The notes: generated by a model from the sequence alone, not told the origin. A stretch of DNA of 64,000 bases from Pseudomonas sp. R37(2017) (GCF_002113375.1 NZ_NEHO01000001.1:342950-406949), one strand, 5' to 3'; counted from the stretch's first letter, positions 53,255 to 62,821 are shown. A program made the numbers and translations.

Positions 53255-54181
53255 GTGAGCGCTGACTACCCACGCGACCTGGTCGGTTACGGCAGTAACC
53301 CTCCGCACCCACACTGGCCGGGCAATGCCCGCATTGCCCTGTCGTTCGTACTCAATTACGAAGAAGGTGGCGAGCGCAACATCCTGCACGGCGACAAAGA
53401 GTCCGAAGCCTTCCTCTCGGAAATGGTTGCCGCCCAGCCGCTGCAAGGCGCGCGCAACATGAGCATGGAGTCCCTTTACGAGTATGGCAGCCGTGCCGGT
53501 GTGTGGCGGATCCTCAAGCTGTTCAAGGAATTCGACATTCCGCTGACCATCTTCGCCGTGGCCATGGCCGCCCAGCGTCACCCGGACGTGATCCGCGCCA
53601 TGGTCGATGCCGGCCACGAGATCTGCAGTCACGGCTATCGCTGGATCGACTACCAGTACATGGACGAAACCCAGGAACGCGAGCACATGCTCGAAGCGAT
53701 CCGCATCCTCACCGAAATCACTGGCGAGCGTCCGCTGGGTTGGTACACCGGCCGCACCGGCCCGAACACCCGTCGCCTGGTGATGGAAGAAGGCGGTTTC
53801 CTCTACGACTGCGACACCTACGACGACGACCTGCCCTACTGGGAACCGAACAACCCGACCGGCAAGCCGCACCTGGTGATCCCGTACACCCTGGACACCA
53901 ACGACATGCGCTTCACCCAGGTCCAGGGTTTCAACAAGGGCGACGACTTCTTCGAATACCTCAAGGATGCGTTCGACGTGCTCTACGCCGAGGGCGCCGA
54001 AGCGCCGAAGATGCTCTCGATCGGCCTGCACTGCCGCCTGATCGGCCGTCCGGCGCGTCTGGCTTCGCTCAAGCGCTTTATCGAATACGCTAAAAGTCAT
54101 GAACAGGTGTGGTTCAGCCGTCGCGTCGACATCGCGCGCCACTGGCAAGAAACCCACCCGTACACAGGGGCTGCCAAATGA
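53255..54181 (+). CDS. puuE: Allantoinase PuuE (polysaccharide-deacetylase fold)
   Basis: A 308-residue metal-independent allantoinase of the polysaccharide-deacetylase fold that converts allantoin to allantoate. It begins MSADYPRDLVGYGSNPPHPHWPG, and FVLNYEEGGERNILHGD and HGYRWIDYQ are family segments. It is unrelated to the amidohydrolase allantoinases. The start is the GTG at 53255 with AAGGAAG upstream. It overlaps uraD by 4 nt (ATGA) and leads the puuE-uraD-alc-allA-puuD series. Confidence 0.95.
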   Translation: MSADYPRDLVGYGSNPPHPHWPGNARIALSFVLNYEEGGERNILHGDKESEAFLSEMVAAQPLQGARNMSMESLYEYGSRAGVWRILKLFKEFDIPLTIFAVAMAAQRHPDVIRAMVDAGHEICSHGYRWIDYQYMDETQEREHMLEAIRILTEITGERPLGWYTGRTGPNTRRLVMEEGGFLYDCDTYDDDLPYWEPNNPTGKPHLVIPYTLDTNDMRFTQVQGFNKGDDFFEYLKDAFDVLYAEGAEAPKMLSIGLHCRLIGRPARLASLKRFIEYAKSHEQVWFSRRVDIARHWQETHPYTGAAK

Positions 54182-54693
54182 GCACCTTTCAAACCGTCAA
54201 ACCTTCGAGCCTGGGCCGCGACGCCTTCGTCGCCGCTTTCGCCGACATCTACGAACATTCGCCATGGGTGGCCGAGAAAGCCTTCGACCTGGGCCAGGAC
54301 GCTTCGATCGACCAGATCGAAACCCTGCACCAGCGCATGAGCGACATCCTGTTGAGCGCCGATCACGCAAGCCAGCTTGCCCTGATCAACGCTCACCCGG
54401 ACCTGGCCGGCAAAGCCGCCGTCCAGGGGCAACTGACCGAAGCCAGCACCAATGAACAGGCTGGCGCCGGTATTCACCAATGCACGGCCGAAGAGTTCCA
54501 GCGCTTCACCGAGCTGAACGACGCCTATAAAGCCAAGTTCAAGTTTCCCTTCATCATGGCGGTAAAAGGCAGCAACCGGCATCAGATCCTCGCAGCGTTC
54601 GAAACGCGCATCCACAACCCGGTCGACACCGAGTTCAAGTGCGCGCTGGCGGAGATCAACAAGATTGCCCTGTTCCGATTACTGACCCTATAG
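54178..54693 (+). CDS. uraD: OHCU decarboxylase UraD
   Basis: A 171-residue all-helical enzyme that decarboxylates OHCU to S-allantoin, the third step of urate breakdown. Catalytic-type residues lie in EHSPWVAEKAF (His/Glu), and INAHPDLAGKAA and FPFIMAVKG are family signatures. The ATG at 54178 overlaps the puuE stop by 4 nt, so the two are coupled. Confidence 0.95.
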   Translation: MSTFQTVKPSSLGRDAFVAAFADIYEHSPWVAEKAFDLGQDASIDQIETLHQRMSDILLSADHASQLALINAHPDLAGKAAVQGQLTEASTNEQAGAGIHQCTAEEFQRFTELNDAYKAKFKFPFIMAVKGSNRHQILAAFETRIHNPVDTEFKCALAEINKIALFRLLTL

Positions 54694-54781
54694 CAAGCCT
54701 GGCCCGAGTGTTTTCAAACGCAGAAAACACCCAGGGCCCTGCAAGCATCCCAAGCCACTTATTTAAAGGCAGACAAGAAGA

Positions 54782-55777
54782 ATGAAAGCTTACGCCGTAC
54801 CTTTCGAGAAGTTCGTCAACCTGGCCGACGCCCGCCTGGGCACCAAAATCATCTCGGTCACCGATGACTGGTTCGCAGACGCCAACCGTCTGTTCCAACC
54901 GACCCCGGCCGTATGGAAGGAGGGCGTGTTCGATGACAACGGCAAGTGGATGGACGGTTGGGAATCGCGCCGCAAGCGCTTCGAAGGCTTCGACAGCGCC
55001 GTAATCCGACTGGGCGTACCGGGTTCGATCAAAGGCGTCGACATCGACACTTCATTCTTCACCGGCAATTTCCCGCCATCGGCGTCCCTGGAAGCCTGCT
55101 TCCTGGCCGAAGGCGAACCGAACGAAAGCACCCAGTGGGTTGAAGTGCTGTCCGCCGTCGAGCTGCAAGGCAACAGCCACCACTACCACGAAATCAACAA
55201 CGACCAGGCCTTCAGCCACCTGCGCTTCAATATCTACCCGGATGGTGGTGTGGCCCGCCTGCGCGTGTACGGCGTGCCGTTCCGTGACTGGTCGGCGATC
55301 GGCGACAACGAGCAAGTCGACCTGGCCGCCGCCCTCAACGGTGGCCGCGCCCTCGCCTGCTCCGACGAACACTTCGGCCGCATGAGCAACATCCTCAACC
55401 CGGGCCGTGGCATCAACATGGGCGATGGCTGGGAAACCGCGCGTCGTCGTACCCCGGGCAATGACTGGGTCATCGTCGCGCTGGGTCATGCCGGTGAAGT
55501 CGAGAAAGTCATCGTCGACACCCTGCACTTCAAGGGCAACTACCCGGACAACTGCTCGATCCAGGGCGCCTTCGTGAAAGGCGGTACCGACAGCCAGATT
55601 GAAACCCAGTCGCTGTTCTGGCGCGAACTGCTGCCAAGCCAGAAGCTGGAAATGCACGCCGAACACACCTTCGCCGAGCAGATCAAGGCGCTGGGCCCGA
55701 TCACCCACATCCGCCTGAACGTGTTCCCGGATGGTGGTGTGAGCCGCCTGCGCGTTTTGGGCAAGGTCGCCAAATAA
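54782..55777 (+). CDS. alc: Allantoicase Alc
   Basis: A 331-residue enzyme that hydrolyses allantoate to ureidoglycolate and urea. It has two tandem jelly-roll domains: residues 15-165 and 185-331, each with a [11 protein letters not shown] or [11 protein letters not shown] motif and a DGGVxRLRVxG closing strand. The ATG at 54782 has AGGCAGACAAGAAG upstream. It lies 88 nt after uraD and is followed by a REP pair, then allA. Confidence 0.95.
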   Translation: MKAYAVPFEKFVNLADARLGTKIISVTDDWFADANRLFQPTPAVWKEGVFDDNGKWMDGWESRRKRFEGFDSAVIRLGVPGSIKGVDIDTSFFTGNFPPSASLEACFLAEGEPNESTQWVEVLSAVELQGNSHHYHEINNDQAFSHLRFNIYPDGGVARLRVYGVPFRDWSAIGDNEQVDLAAALNGGRALACSDEHFGRMSNILNPGRGINMGDGWETARRRTPGNDWVIVALGHAGEVEKVIVDTLHFKGNYPDNCSIQGAFVKGGTDSQIETQSLFWRELLPSQKLEMHAEHTFAEQIKALGPITHIRLNVFPDGGVSRLRVLGKVAK

Positions 55778-55789
55778 GCGCTGAGGCCA

Positions 55790-55853
55790 TTCGCGAGCAG
55801 GCTCGCTCCCACAGGGATATGCATTGCAAATGTGGGAGCGAGCCTGCTCGCGA
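55790..55853. repeat. REP pair (GTGGGAGCGAGC type), tail-to-tail
   Basis: Compact REP pair in the gap between alc and allA; the operon may be attenuated here. Confidence 0.92.
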
Positions 55854-55897
55854 AAGCAATAGATCAGACAACAACGAATTCGGATAAGAAGAACAGC

Positions 55898-56401
55898 ATG
55901 CGCACACTGACGATTGAACCGCTGACCAAAGAAGCCTTTGCCCCTTTCGGTGACGTGATCGAAACCGACGGCAGCGATCACTTCATGATCAATAACGGTT
56001 CGACCATGCGCTTCCACAAACTGGCGGTGGTCGAAACCGCAACGCCAGAGGACAACGCGATCATCAGCATTTTCCGCGCCGACGCGCAGGACATGCCGCT
56101 GACCGTCAGCATGCTGGAGCGCCATCCGCTGGGCAGCCAGGCTTTCATTCCGCTGCTCGGCAACCCCTTTCTGATCGTGGTCGCGCCACTTGGCGATGAA
56201 CCTGTATCAGGCTTGGTCCGCGCCTTCGTCACCAACGGCAGGCAGGGCATCAATTACCATCGCGGCGTCTGGCACCACCCGGTGCTGACGATCGAAAAGC
56301 GGGATGACTTCCTGGTGGTTGATCGCAGTGGCACAGGCAATAACTGCGATGAGCATTTTTTCAAAGAGGATGAGCGTTTGATCCTCGCCCCCCACCAATA
56401 A
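55898..56401 (+). CDS. allA: Ureidoglycolate lyase AllA
   Basis: A 167-residue cupin-fold enzyme that splits ureidoglycolate into glyoxylate and urea. It begins MRTLTIEPLTKEAFAPFGDV, a family hallmark; HPLGSQAFIPL and NYHRGVWHHPV carry the active-site His residues. The ATG at 55898 lies after the REP pair. It ends 51 nt before puuD. Confidence 0.95.
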   Translation: MRTLTIEPLTKEAFAPFGDVIETDGSDHFMINNGSTMRFHKLAVVETATPEDNAIISIFRADAQDMPLTVSMLERHPLGSQAFIPLLGNPFLIVVAPLGDEPVSGLVRAFVTNGRQGINYHRGVWHHPVLTIEKRDDFLVVDRSGTGNNCDEHFFKEDERLILAPHQ

Positions 56402-56452
56402 GAGAAGGTCCGATCACTCGACAACAAGAGTGACGGGCGAGAGGTAAAGACT

Positions 56453-57754
56453 GTGGAAGCACATCTGTTGGAATGGCTGAACCTGAGCGTGCGCTGGGTT
56501 CACATGATTACTGGCGTGGCCTGGATCGGTGCGTCGTTCTACTTCGTATGGCTGGAAAACAACCTCAACCGGGTCAACCCGAGAACCGGCCTGGCCGGTG
56601 ATTTGTGGGCAATCCACGGTGGCGGTATCTACCACCTGGAAAAATACAAGCTGGCTCCACCGACCATGCCGGACAACCTGCACTGGTTCAAATGGGAAGC
56701 CTACTTCACCTGGATGTCGGGTATCGCGCTGCTGTGCGTGGTGTTCTACTCCAACCCGACGCTCTACCTGCTGGCTCCGGGCAGCACCCTGAGCGGCCCT
56801 GAAGGCGTGGCCATCGGTCTGGGCTCGCTGTTCATCGGCTGGTTCGTCTACTCCTTCCTCTGCGATTCGGCCCTGGGCAAACGCCCTGCCCTGCTGGGTT
56901 TCATCCTGTTCGTCCTGATCATCGGCGCAGCCTATGGCTTCAGCAAGGTGTTCAGCGGACGTGGTGCGTACCTGCATGTCGGCGCCCTCATCGGCACCAT
57001 CATGGTCGGCAACGTGTTCCGCATCATCATGCCGGCGCAACGCGCACTGGTGGCGGCCATCGCCGAGAACCGCACGCCGGATCCAGCGCTGCCGGCCAAA
57101 GGCCTGCTGCGTTCGCGTCACAACAACTACTTCACCTTGCCAGTGCTGTTCATCATGATCAGCAACCACTTCCCGAGCACCTACGGCAGCCAGTACAACT
57201 GGTTGATCCTGGGCGGGATCGCGGTACTGGCGGTGTTGGTGCGTCACTACTTCAACACCCGTCACGACAGCCACAAGTTTGCCTGGACGCTTCCAGTCGC
57301 AGCCGTCGGGATGATCAGCCTGGCCTACGTCACCGGCCCTGCGCCGCTGAACAGCCCGGAAGTGGCAAAGGCCCCGGCGAAGATCGAATACCAGCCGCTG
57401 CCGGAAACAGCAGTGGGCGGTGGTTTGAAACCGGCTGAAGCCAAGCCCGTTGAAGCACCGGCCACCGCACCGGCGCAAGCGTCCAACGCCGGCCCTGGCT
57501 TTGACAAAGTGCACAGCGTGATTCAGGAACGTTGCGCGGTTTGCCATTCGGCCAAGCCGACCAGCCCGCTGTTCAGTACGGCCCCTGCCGGTGTGATGTT
57601 CGACACCCCCGAGCAGATCCGCCAGAACGCGCCGCGGATTCAGGCACAAGCCGTCACCAGCCAGATCATGCCACTGGGCAACATCACGCAGATGACCCAG
57701 CAGGAACGTGACCTGATCGGTGCCTGGATCGTGCAGGGAGCTCCGACCAACTAA
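56453..57754 (+). CDS. puuD: Urate hydroxylase PuuD (membrane urate oxidase with cytochrome c)
   Basis: A 433-residue inner-membrane enzyme that hydroxylates urate to 5-hydroxyisourate. About eight membrane helices (about residues 10-295) form the catalytic part with conserved His-rich HGGGIYHLEKY. An Ala/Pro-rich linker (about 305-345) leads to a C-terminal cytochrome c domain with CAVCH at 361-365, which passes electrons to the respiratory chain. No UraH/UOX-type urate oxidase is present, so this is the only urate oxidase seen. The start is the GTG at 56453 with GAGAGGT upstream. Confidence 0.95.
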   Translation: MEAHLLEWLNLSVRWVHMITGVAWIGASFYFVWLENNLNRVNPRTGLAGDLWAIHGGGIYHLEKYKLAPPTMPDNLHWFKWEAYFTWMSGIALLCVVFYSNPTLYLLAPGSTLSGPEGVAIGLGSLFIGWFVYSFLCDSALGKRPALLGFILFVLIIGAAYGFSKVFSGRGAYLHVGALIGTIMVGNVFRIIMPAQRALVAAIAENRTPDPALPAKGLLRSRHNNYFTLPVLFIMISNHFPSTYGSQYNWLILGGIAVLAVLVRHYFNTRHDSHKFAWTLPVAAVGMISLAYVTGPAPLNSPEVAKAPAKIEYQPLPETAVGGGLKPAEAKPVEAPATAPAQASNAGPGFDKVHSVIQERCAVCHSAKPTSPLFSTAPAGVMFDTPEQIRQNAPRIQAQAVTSQIMPLGNITQMTQQERDLIGAWIVQGAPTN

Positions 57755-57763
57755 GTAAAAAGC

Positions 57764-57828
57764 TTCGCGAGCAGGCTCGCTCCCACACAGACAATGCAAA
57801 AACCTGTGGGAGCGAGCCTGCTCGCGAA
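57764..57828. repeat. REP pair (GTGGGAGCGAGC type), tail-to-tail
   Basis: Compact pair between puuD and the NAT permease gene. Confidence 0.92.
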
Positions 57829-57918
57829 TGGCCGCAAAACGGCCCACCTGATTCGAATACAGCTGCCGGCAGCATTGCAGTTGTAAATCACAAGAATAAA
57901 AAAGATCCGAGGTGTTGC

Positions 57919-59271
57919 ATGTCCGAGCTATCCGCAGCGCGCATCCCCGACGCACCCGCCATTCAGCGTTTGCCCCTCTTGCAACTGATCCTGGTCGGTT
58001 TGCAACATGTTCTGCTGATGTATGGCGGCGCCATCGCGGTGCCGCTGATCATCGGACAGGCCGCTGGCCTGAGTCGTGAAGAAATAGCCTTCCTGATCAA
58101 CGCCGACCTGCTGGTCGCCGGTATCGCCACCATCGTCCAGTCCCTCGGCATCGGCCCCATGGGCATTCGCATGCCGGTGATGATGGGCGCCAGTTTCGCG
58201 GCCGTCGGCAGCATGGTCGCCATGGCCGGCATGCCCGGTATCGGCCTGCAAGGGATCTTCGGCGCGACCATCGCCGCCGGGTTCTTCGGCATGCTCATCG
58301 CCCCGTTCATGTCCAGGGTCGTGCGCTTCTTCCCGCCACTGGTGACCGGCACGGTCATCACCTCGATCGGTTTGTCGCTGTTCCCCGTGGCCGTGAACTG
58401 GGCCGGTGGCGGAGCGAGCGCCGCTCAATTCGGTTCGCCGATCTACCTGACCATCGCCGCACTGGTACTGGGCACCATCTTGCTGGTGCACCGTTTCATG
58501 CGCGGTTTCTGGGTCAATATTTCCGTGCTGATCGGCATGTGCCTGGGCTATGTGCTCTGCGGCCTGCTAGGCATGGTCGACCTCAGTGGCATGGCTCAGG
58601 CGCCATGGCTGCAGTTCGTCACGCCGCTGCACTTCGGCATGCCGAAGTTCGAACTCGCACCGATCCTGTCGATGTGCCTGGTGGTGGTGATCATTTTCGT
58701 CGAGTCCACCGGGATGTTCATCGCCCTGGGCAAGATCACCGGCCAGGAAGTCTGCCCACGCATGCTGCGTCGCGGCTTGCTGTGCGATGCCGGCGCCTCG
58801 TTCTTCGCCGGGTTCTTCAACACCTTCACCCACTCCTCCTTCGCCCAGAACATCGGCCTGGTGCAAATGACCGGTGTGCGCTGCCGCTCGGTGACCATCG
58901 TTGCCGGCGGTTTGCTGATCGTCCTGAGCCTGCTGCCCAAGGCCGCGTTCCTGGTGGCCTCGATTCCGCCAGCGGTTCTGGGCGGCGCGGCCATCGCGAT
59001 GTTCGGCATGGTCGCCGCCACCGGGATCAAGATTCTCCAGGAAGCCGATATCGGTGACCGTCGCAACCAGTTACTGGTGGCGGTGAGCATCGGCATGGGT
59101 CTGATCCCGGTGGTGCGCCCTGAGTTTTTCGCCCACCTGCCCGTGTGGATGAGTCCGATCACCCACAGCGGCATCGCCATGGCCACCCTCAGCGCGCTGA
59201 CGCTGAACCTGCTGTTCAACATCCTTGGCGGCGCCGAGCGCGCGACCATCAACGACTGTCACGCCCACTAA
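57919..59271 (+). CDS. NCS2-family (NAT) permease, likely urate/xanthine
   Basis: A 450-residue inner-membrane permease of the nucleobase-ascorbate transporter group with about fourteen helices. The NAT signature QNIGLVQMTGVRCR is near residue 312 and the conserved ESTGMFIALGK near residue 262. It lies 164 nt downstream of puuD on the same strand. By position the substrate is likely urate or xanthine, as for UacT-type members; the sequence alone does not decide. The ATG at 57919 has GAGGTG upstream. Confidence 0.9.
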   Translation: MSELSAARIPDAPAIQRLPLLQLILVGLQHVLLMYGGAIAVPLIIGQAAGLSREEIAFLINADLLVAGIATIVQSLGIGPMGIRMPVMMGASFAAVGSMVAMAGMPGIGLQGIFGATIAAGFFGMLIAPFMSRVVRFFPPLVTGTVITSIGLSLFPVAVNWAGGGASAAQFGSPIYLTIAALVLGTILLVHRFMRGFWVNISVLIGMCLGYVLCGLLGMVDLSGMAQAPWLQFVTPLHFGMPKFELAPILSMCLVVVIIFVESTGMFIALGKITGQEVCPRMLRRGLLCDAGASFFAGFFNTFTHSSFAQNIGLVQMTGVRCRSVTIVAGGLLIVLSLLPKAAFLVASIPPAVLGGAAIAMFGMVAATGIKILQEADIGDRRNQLLVAVSIGMGLIPVVRPEFFAHLPVWMSPITHSGIAMATLSALTLNLLFNILGGAERATINDCHAH

Positions 59272-59288
59272 CACAGAAGCGCCGCCCC

Positions 59289-59402
59289 TGTAGGAGCGAG
59301 CAAGCTCGCGATGAACCCGAGAACACCGCGTGTATCCAGATAACACGCGTAATCGTTGACGACCATCGTCGGAGCGCCGCCCGGAGCCTGCTCGCTCCTA
59401 CA
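59289..59402. repeat. REP pair with expanded right arm
   Basis: The left arm is the ordinary GTAGGAGCGAGCAAGCTCG; the right arm has GTCGGAGCGCCGCCCGGAGC before the CTGCTCGCTCCTACA end, as at 25709. Confidence 0.88.
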
Positions 59403-59454
59403 GGGTTTGGGGTTGCCTGCGCCTCGCAAAAATAAAAACAAGAGGGAGCAACAG

Positions 59455-60240
59455 ATGATTCGGAGACAAACCAGCTTGCTGTTGAGTGGTGGCCTGTTGG
59501 CCGCGAGTCAGGCCATGGCCGGCGATTTACTGCTGTGGCAGACCAACAGCCTCAGTTACCTGTATGGCAAGGATTTCGTGGTCAACCCGCATATCCAGCA
59601 GACGATCACCTTCGAACACGCCGACCGCTGGAAGTACGGCGACAATTTCATGTTCATCGACAGCACTTACTACAACGGTGAAAAAGACCGCAACAAAGGC
59701 GTTCACGCCTACTACGGCGAGTTCAGCCCACGCCTTTCCCTCGGCAAGATCCTCGACCGCCGTTTCGAATTCGGCCCGATCAAGGACGTGCTGCTGGCGA
59801 TGACCTACGAGAACGGCGAAGACGACACCGAGGCCTACCTGATCGGCCCCGGTTTTGACCTCGCAGTACCGGGCTTCAACTTTTTCACCTTGAACTTCTA
59901 CTACCGCCAGACCGAAGGCTCGCGTCCTGGCGATGATGTCTGGCAGATCACGCCGGCCTGGTCCTACACCCTGCCTCTGGGCAACTCGAACCTGTTGATC
60001 GACGGCTACATGGATTGGGTCGTGGATAACGACCAGAACTCCAATGGCACCTACCACGCCAACCTGCACTTCAACCCACAGGTCAAGTACGACCTGGGCA
60101 AGGCCCTGGGTTGGCGGGAGAAACAGGTGTACGTCGGCGTCGAGTACAGCTACTGGAAAGACAAATACGGCATCGAAAACAGCGACAAATTCGACACCAA
60201 TGAAAACACCACCAGCCTGCTGGTGAAGGTGCATTTCTGA
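59455..60240 (+). CDS. Tsx-like outer-membrane nucleoside-channel protein 1
   Basis: A 261-residue outer-membrane barrel of the Tsx/OmpK group (nucleoside-specific channel-forming proteins). The signal peptide is residues 1-21 (MIRRQTSLLLSGGLLAASQA). The mature protein begins GDLLLWQTNSLSYLYG and ends LVKVHF with a terminal Phe, as expected for a beta barrel. The ATG at 59455 has AGGGAG upstream. A very similar second copy follows 376 nt downstream. With the purine permease upstream, nucleoside or urate uptake through the outer membrane is likely. Confidence 0.85.
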   Translation: MIRRQTSLLLSGGLLAASQAMAGDLLLWQTNSLSYLYGKDFVVNPHIQQTITFEHADRWKYGDNFMFIDSTYYNGEKDRNKGVHAYYGEFSPRLSLGKILDRRFEFGPIKDVLLAMTYENGEDDTEAYLIGPGFDLAVPGFNFFTLNFYYRQTEGSRPGDDVWQITPAWSYTLPLGNSNLLIDGYMDWVVDNDQNSNGTYHANLHFNPQVKYDLGKALGWREKQVYVGVEYSYWKDKYGIENSDKFDTNENTTSLLVKVHF

Positions 60241-60616
60241 TGCAGCCCCGCAACCGTGCCCCAAACCTGTCGTCGGTGCGCCGTTGCGGAGCACTTGAGA
60301 CCTGGCCGAGGAGTCAGTATTCTCCGCGGCCGCCCGAATCCGGTTTAAAAAAAAGCCCGGATGTAAAACCTGACCAGAAAGCCAACTTATCCCGGCTCTG
60401 GACGGTACCAAGGCATTCCCACCCCCCTCTCAATCGACTGCTCTCGAGCAGCCGAACGGGAGTTTTTTTGCTTTTCGAAAGCCTTGGCGCAGCCCTTGCC
60501 GACGGCATTGAAGCTGACCGATTGGATGGATTTTTTTACAGCTACAGAAAAAGGCGCCACACCAGAGCGCCGACCTTAAAAAACACGTGGAACACCTACT
60601 TTTTGGGAGCAACCGA
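60241..60616 (+). other. Gap between the two Tsx-like genes
   Basis: About 376 nt without a gene. An A-rich run (60347-60354) and a T-rich run (60464-60470) are present, but no clean terminator. It contains the ribosome-binding site GGGAG of the second channel gene and presumably its own promoter. Confidence 0.45.
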
Positions 60617-61402
60617 ATGAAACGTATGTGCACTAGCCTGATGCTGGCGGGATCGATGCTGGCGGGGGGGCAGGCCATGGCCGGCGACCTGCTGCAATGG
60701 CAGAACAACAGCCTGACTTATCTGTATGGCAAGGACTTCCAGGTCAACCCGCGCATTCAGCAGACGGTCACCTTCGAACACGCCGATGGCTGGAAGTACG
60801 GCGACAACTTCTTCTTTATCGACAAGATCTTCTACAACGGCAAGGAAGACGCCTTCGCCGGCAAGAACACTCACTACGGCGAGCTCAGCCCGCGCCTGTC
60901 GTTCAACAAGATCTTCGACCAGAAGTTCGAGCTGGGCCCGATCAAGGACGTGCTGCTGGCGATGACCTACGAATTCGGTGAAGACGACACCGAGTCGTAC
61001 CTGATCGGCCCTGGCTTCGACCTGGCCATCCCGGGCTTCGACTACTTCCAGTTGAACTTCTACAACCGTCACACCGAAGGCGACCGCCCGGGCGACAACA
61101 TCTGGCAGGTCACGCCGGTCTGGTCCTACACCATCCCGGTGGGTGGCTCGGATGTACTGATCGACGGTTTCATGGACTGGGTCGTCGACAACGACGTCAA
61201 CAGCAAAGGCGAATACCACGCCAACCTGCACTTCAATCCTCAGGTCAAATACGACCTGGGCAAGGCACTGAATTTGGGTGCCAAGCAGTTGTACGTTGGT
61301 GTTGAGTATGACTACTGGAAAAACAAGTACGGGATTGAAGACAGCCAGGGCTTCAAGACTGATCAGAGTGTGACCAGCTTCCTGGTCAAGGTTCACTTCT
61401 GA
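60617..61402 (+). CDS. Tsx-like outer-membrane nucleoside-channel protein 2
   Basis: A 261-residue outer-membrane barrel that is a close paralogue of the preceding gene. The mature part starts GDLLQWQNNSLTYLYG, the signal peptide is MKRMCTSLMLAGSMLAGGQA, and the C-terminus is LVKVHF. Long blocks are identical between the two copies (GPIKDVLLAMTYE, HANLHFNPQVKYDLGKAL), so it is a tandem duplication with divergence in extracellular loops (EKDRNKGVHAYYG versus KEDAFAGKNTHYG). The ATG at 60617 has GGGAG upstream. Confidence 0.85.
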   Translation: MKRMCTSLMLAGSMLAGGQAMAGDLLQWQNNSLTYLYGKDFQVNPRIQQTVTFEHADGWKYGDNFFFIDKIFYNGKEDAFAGKNTHYGELSPRLSFNKIFDQKFELGPIKDVLLAMTYEFGEDDTESYLIGPGFDLAIPGFDYFQLNFYNRHTEGDRPGDNIWQVTPVWSYTIPVGGSDVLIDGFMDWVVDNDVNSKGEYHANLHFNPQVKYDLGKALNLGAKQLYVGVEYDYWKNKYGIEDSQGFKTDQSVTSFLVKVHF

Positions 61403-61406
61403 TCAC

Positions 61407-61505
61407 GTAGGAGCGAGCAAGCTCGCGAGGGGCTGGAAAACGCCACGGGGGGGTCAGGCTCCCAGCGTCATCGTTAACGTCCATCGCGAGCTTGCTCGCT
61501 CCTAC
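61407..61505. repeat. REP pair overlapping a stop codon
   Basis: Inverted REP pair. On the minus strand its first bases GTAGGAGCGAGC supply the TAG stop (61504-61502) of the patatin-like gene. Confidence 0.93.
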
Positions 61506-62656
61506 ATCAACCCCAGAAACCGGCACAACTCCCCACGCTTGGCCAACGCATCGCGCCGCCCCAGTTCGATCAATTCACTGCAATACCCCGCCTCGAACAG
61601 CAGGTAACTCAACACCCCGGCCCCGCTGGTCTTGGTCGCACCCGGTCCGCGTAAAAAAAGGCGCAATGCAGGCGGCAGCTCCTGGCGATGTCGCGCGGCA
61701 ATTTCGTCGATCGGCTGGCTCGGTGAAATCACCAGCACCTCCACCGGCGCCACGCCCAATGCCCGGGTGGGCGTGCCGTCGGGCATCAGGTGACTGAACT
61801 GGTTCAGGCGCTGCAACAGTTCGATGTCACTTTCCAGGCTGTCAATGAACGTACTGTTGAGCATGTGCCCGCCGATCTGCGCCAGGGTCGGCTGCTGGCC
61901 GGTGTAGCTGCGCTGCAAGGGTTGTTGCGGGTCGAAACCGCGGGGGTTGCCGCTGACACCCACCACCAGCACCCGGCTGGCGCCCAGATGCAGCGCCGGG
62001 CTGATCGGCGCCGACTGCCGAACCGCGCCATCGCCGAAATACTCTTCGCCGATTTTCACCGGGGCGAACAGCAGCGGAATCGCCGAACTGGCGAGCAAGT
62101 GTTCGACCGACAGTTGAGTGGGAACGCCGATGCGTCGATGGCGCAACCAGGCATCGATCCTGCCGCCGCCCTGATAGAAGGTGACAGCCTGACCCGACTC
62201 ATAGCCGAACGCCGTGACCGCCACCGCATGCAATTGCTTCTGTGCGATCGCTTCGGCGATGCCGCCCATATGCAGTTTGTGGTTGAGCAAATGTCGCAGC
62301 GGAGCGCTGTTGAGCAGCGCCACCGGTATGTGCCTGCCGATGCCGAGCAAACTGTGGCCGACAAAGCGGCTGGCCTGGCGGATCACCCCTGGCCAGTCGC
62401 TGCGCAACACCATATGACTGCGAAAGCCCTGCCAGAACGCCGTCAGGCGTTCGATGGCGTTATGAAAGTCCATTGCTCCGCTGGCGAGGCTGACGGCATT
62501 GATCGCGCCCGCCGAGGTACCGACGATCACCGGAAACGGGTTGCTCGCCCCCGGCGGCAGCAACTCGGCAATCGCCGCCAGCACCCCGACCTGATAGGCC
62601 GCCCGAGCCCCGCCACCGGAAAGAATCAACCCTGTAACCGGTTCAGCTGGACTCAT
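61502..62656 (-). CDS. Patatin-like phospholipase
   Basis: A 384-residue lipid acyl hydrolase of the patatin family. The oxyanion loop is SGGGARAAYQVG (13-24), the nucleophile Ser48 is in GTSAG (46-50), and the catalytic Asp209 lies in the DGA motif of YFGDGAV. No signal peptide; likely at the inner face of the membrane. The C-terminus ends in RFLGLM, and its TAG comes from the REP element. The ATG at 62656 begins MSPAEPVTGLILSGGG. Confidence 0.92.
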   Translation of the reverse strand: MSPAEPVTGLILSGGGARAAYQVGVLAAIAELLPPGASNPFPVIVGTSAGAINAVSLASGAMDFHNAIERLTAFWQGFRSHMVLRSDWPGVIRQASRFVGHSLLGIGRHIPVALLNSAPLRHLLNHKLHMGGIAEAIAQKQLHAVAVTAFGYESGQAVTFYQGGGRIDAWLRHRRIGVPTQLSVEHLLASSAIPLLFAPVKIGEEYFGDGAVRQSAPISPALHLGASRVLVVGVSGNPRGFDPQQPLQRSYTGQQPTLAQIGGHMLNSTFIDSLESDIELLQRLNQFSHLMPDGTPTRALGVAPVEVLVISPSQPIDEIAARHRQELPPALRLFLRGPGATKTSGAGVLSYLLFEAGYCSELIELGRRDALAKRGELCRFLGLM

Positions 62657-62708
62657 GCACGACTCTCCATGGTGCTTGATGGGATTTCATTGTTTCGACT
62701 TGTTCCCC

Positions 62709-62809
62709 TGTAGGAGCGAGCAAGCTCGCGATGGTGGACAACGATAACGCGGGGTACCTGACACCCCCGCCGCGTTTTAACGACCATCGCGAGCTTGCTC
62801 GCTCCTACA
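62709..62809. repeat. REP pair (GTAGGAGCGAGC type)
   Basis: Inverted REP pair between the patatin-like gene and the lipid A acyltransferase gene. Confidence 0.95.
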
Positions 62810-62821
62810 GGGAAGCGGGAT

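Noticed and set aside
56414..57955. 513-codon open frame opposite puuD
   Set aside because: A low-complexity Arg/Gln/His/Asp pattern typical of antisense frames; puuD has clear motifs.
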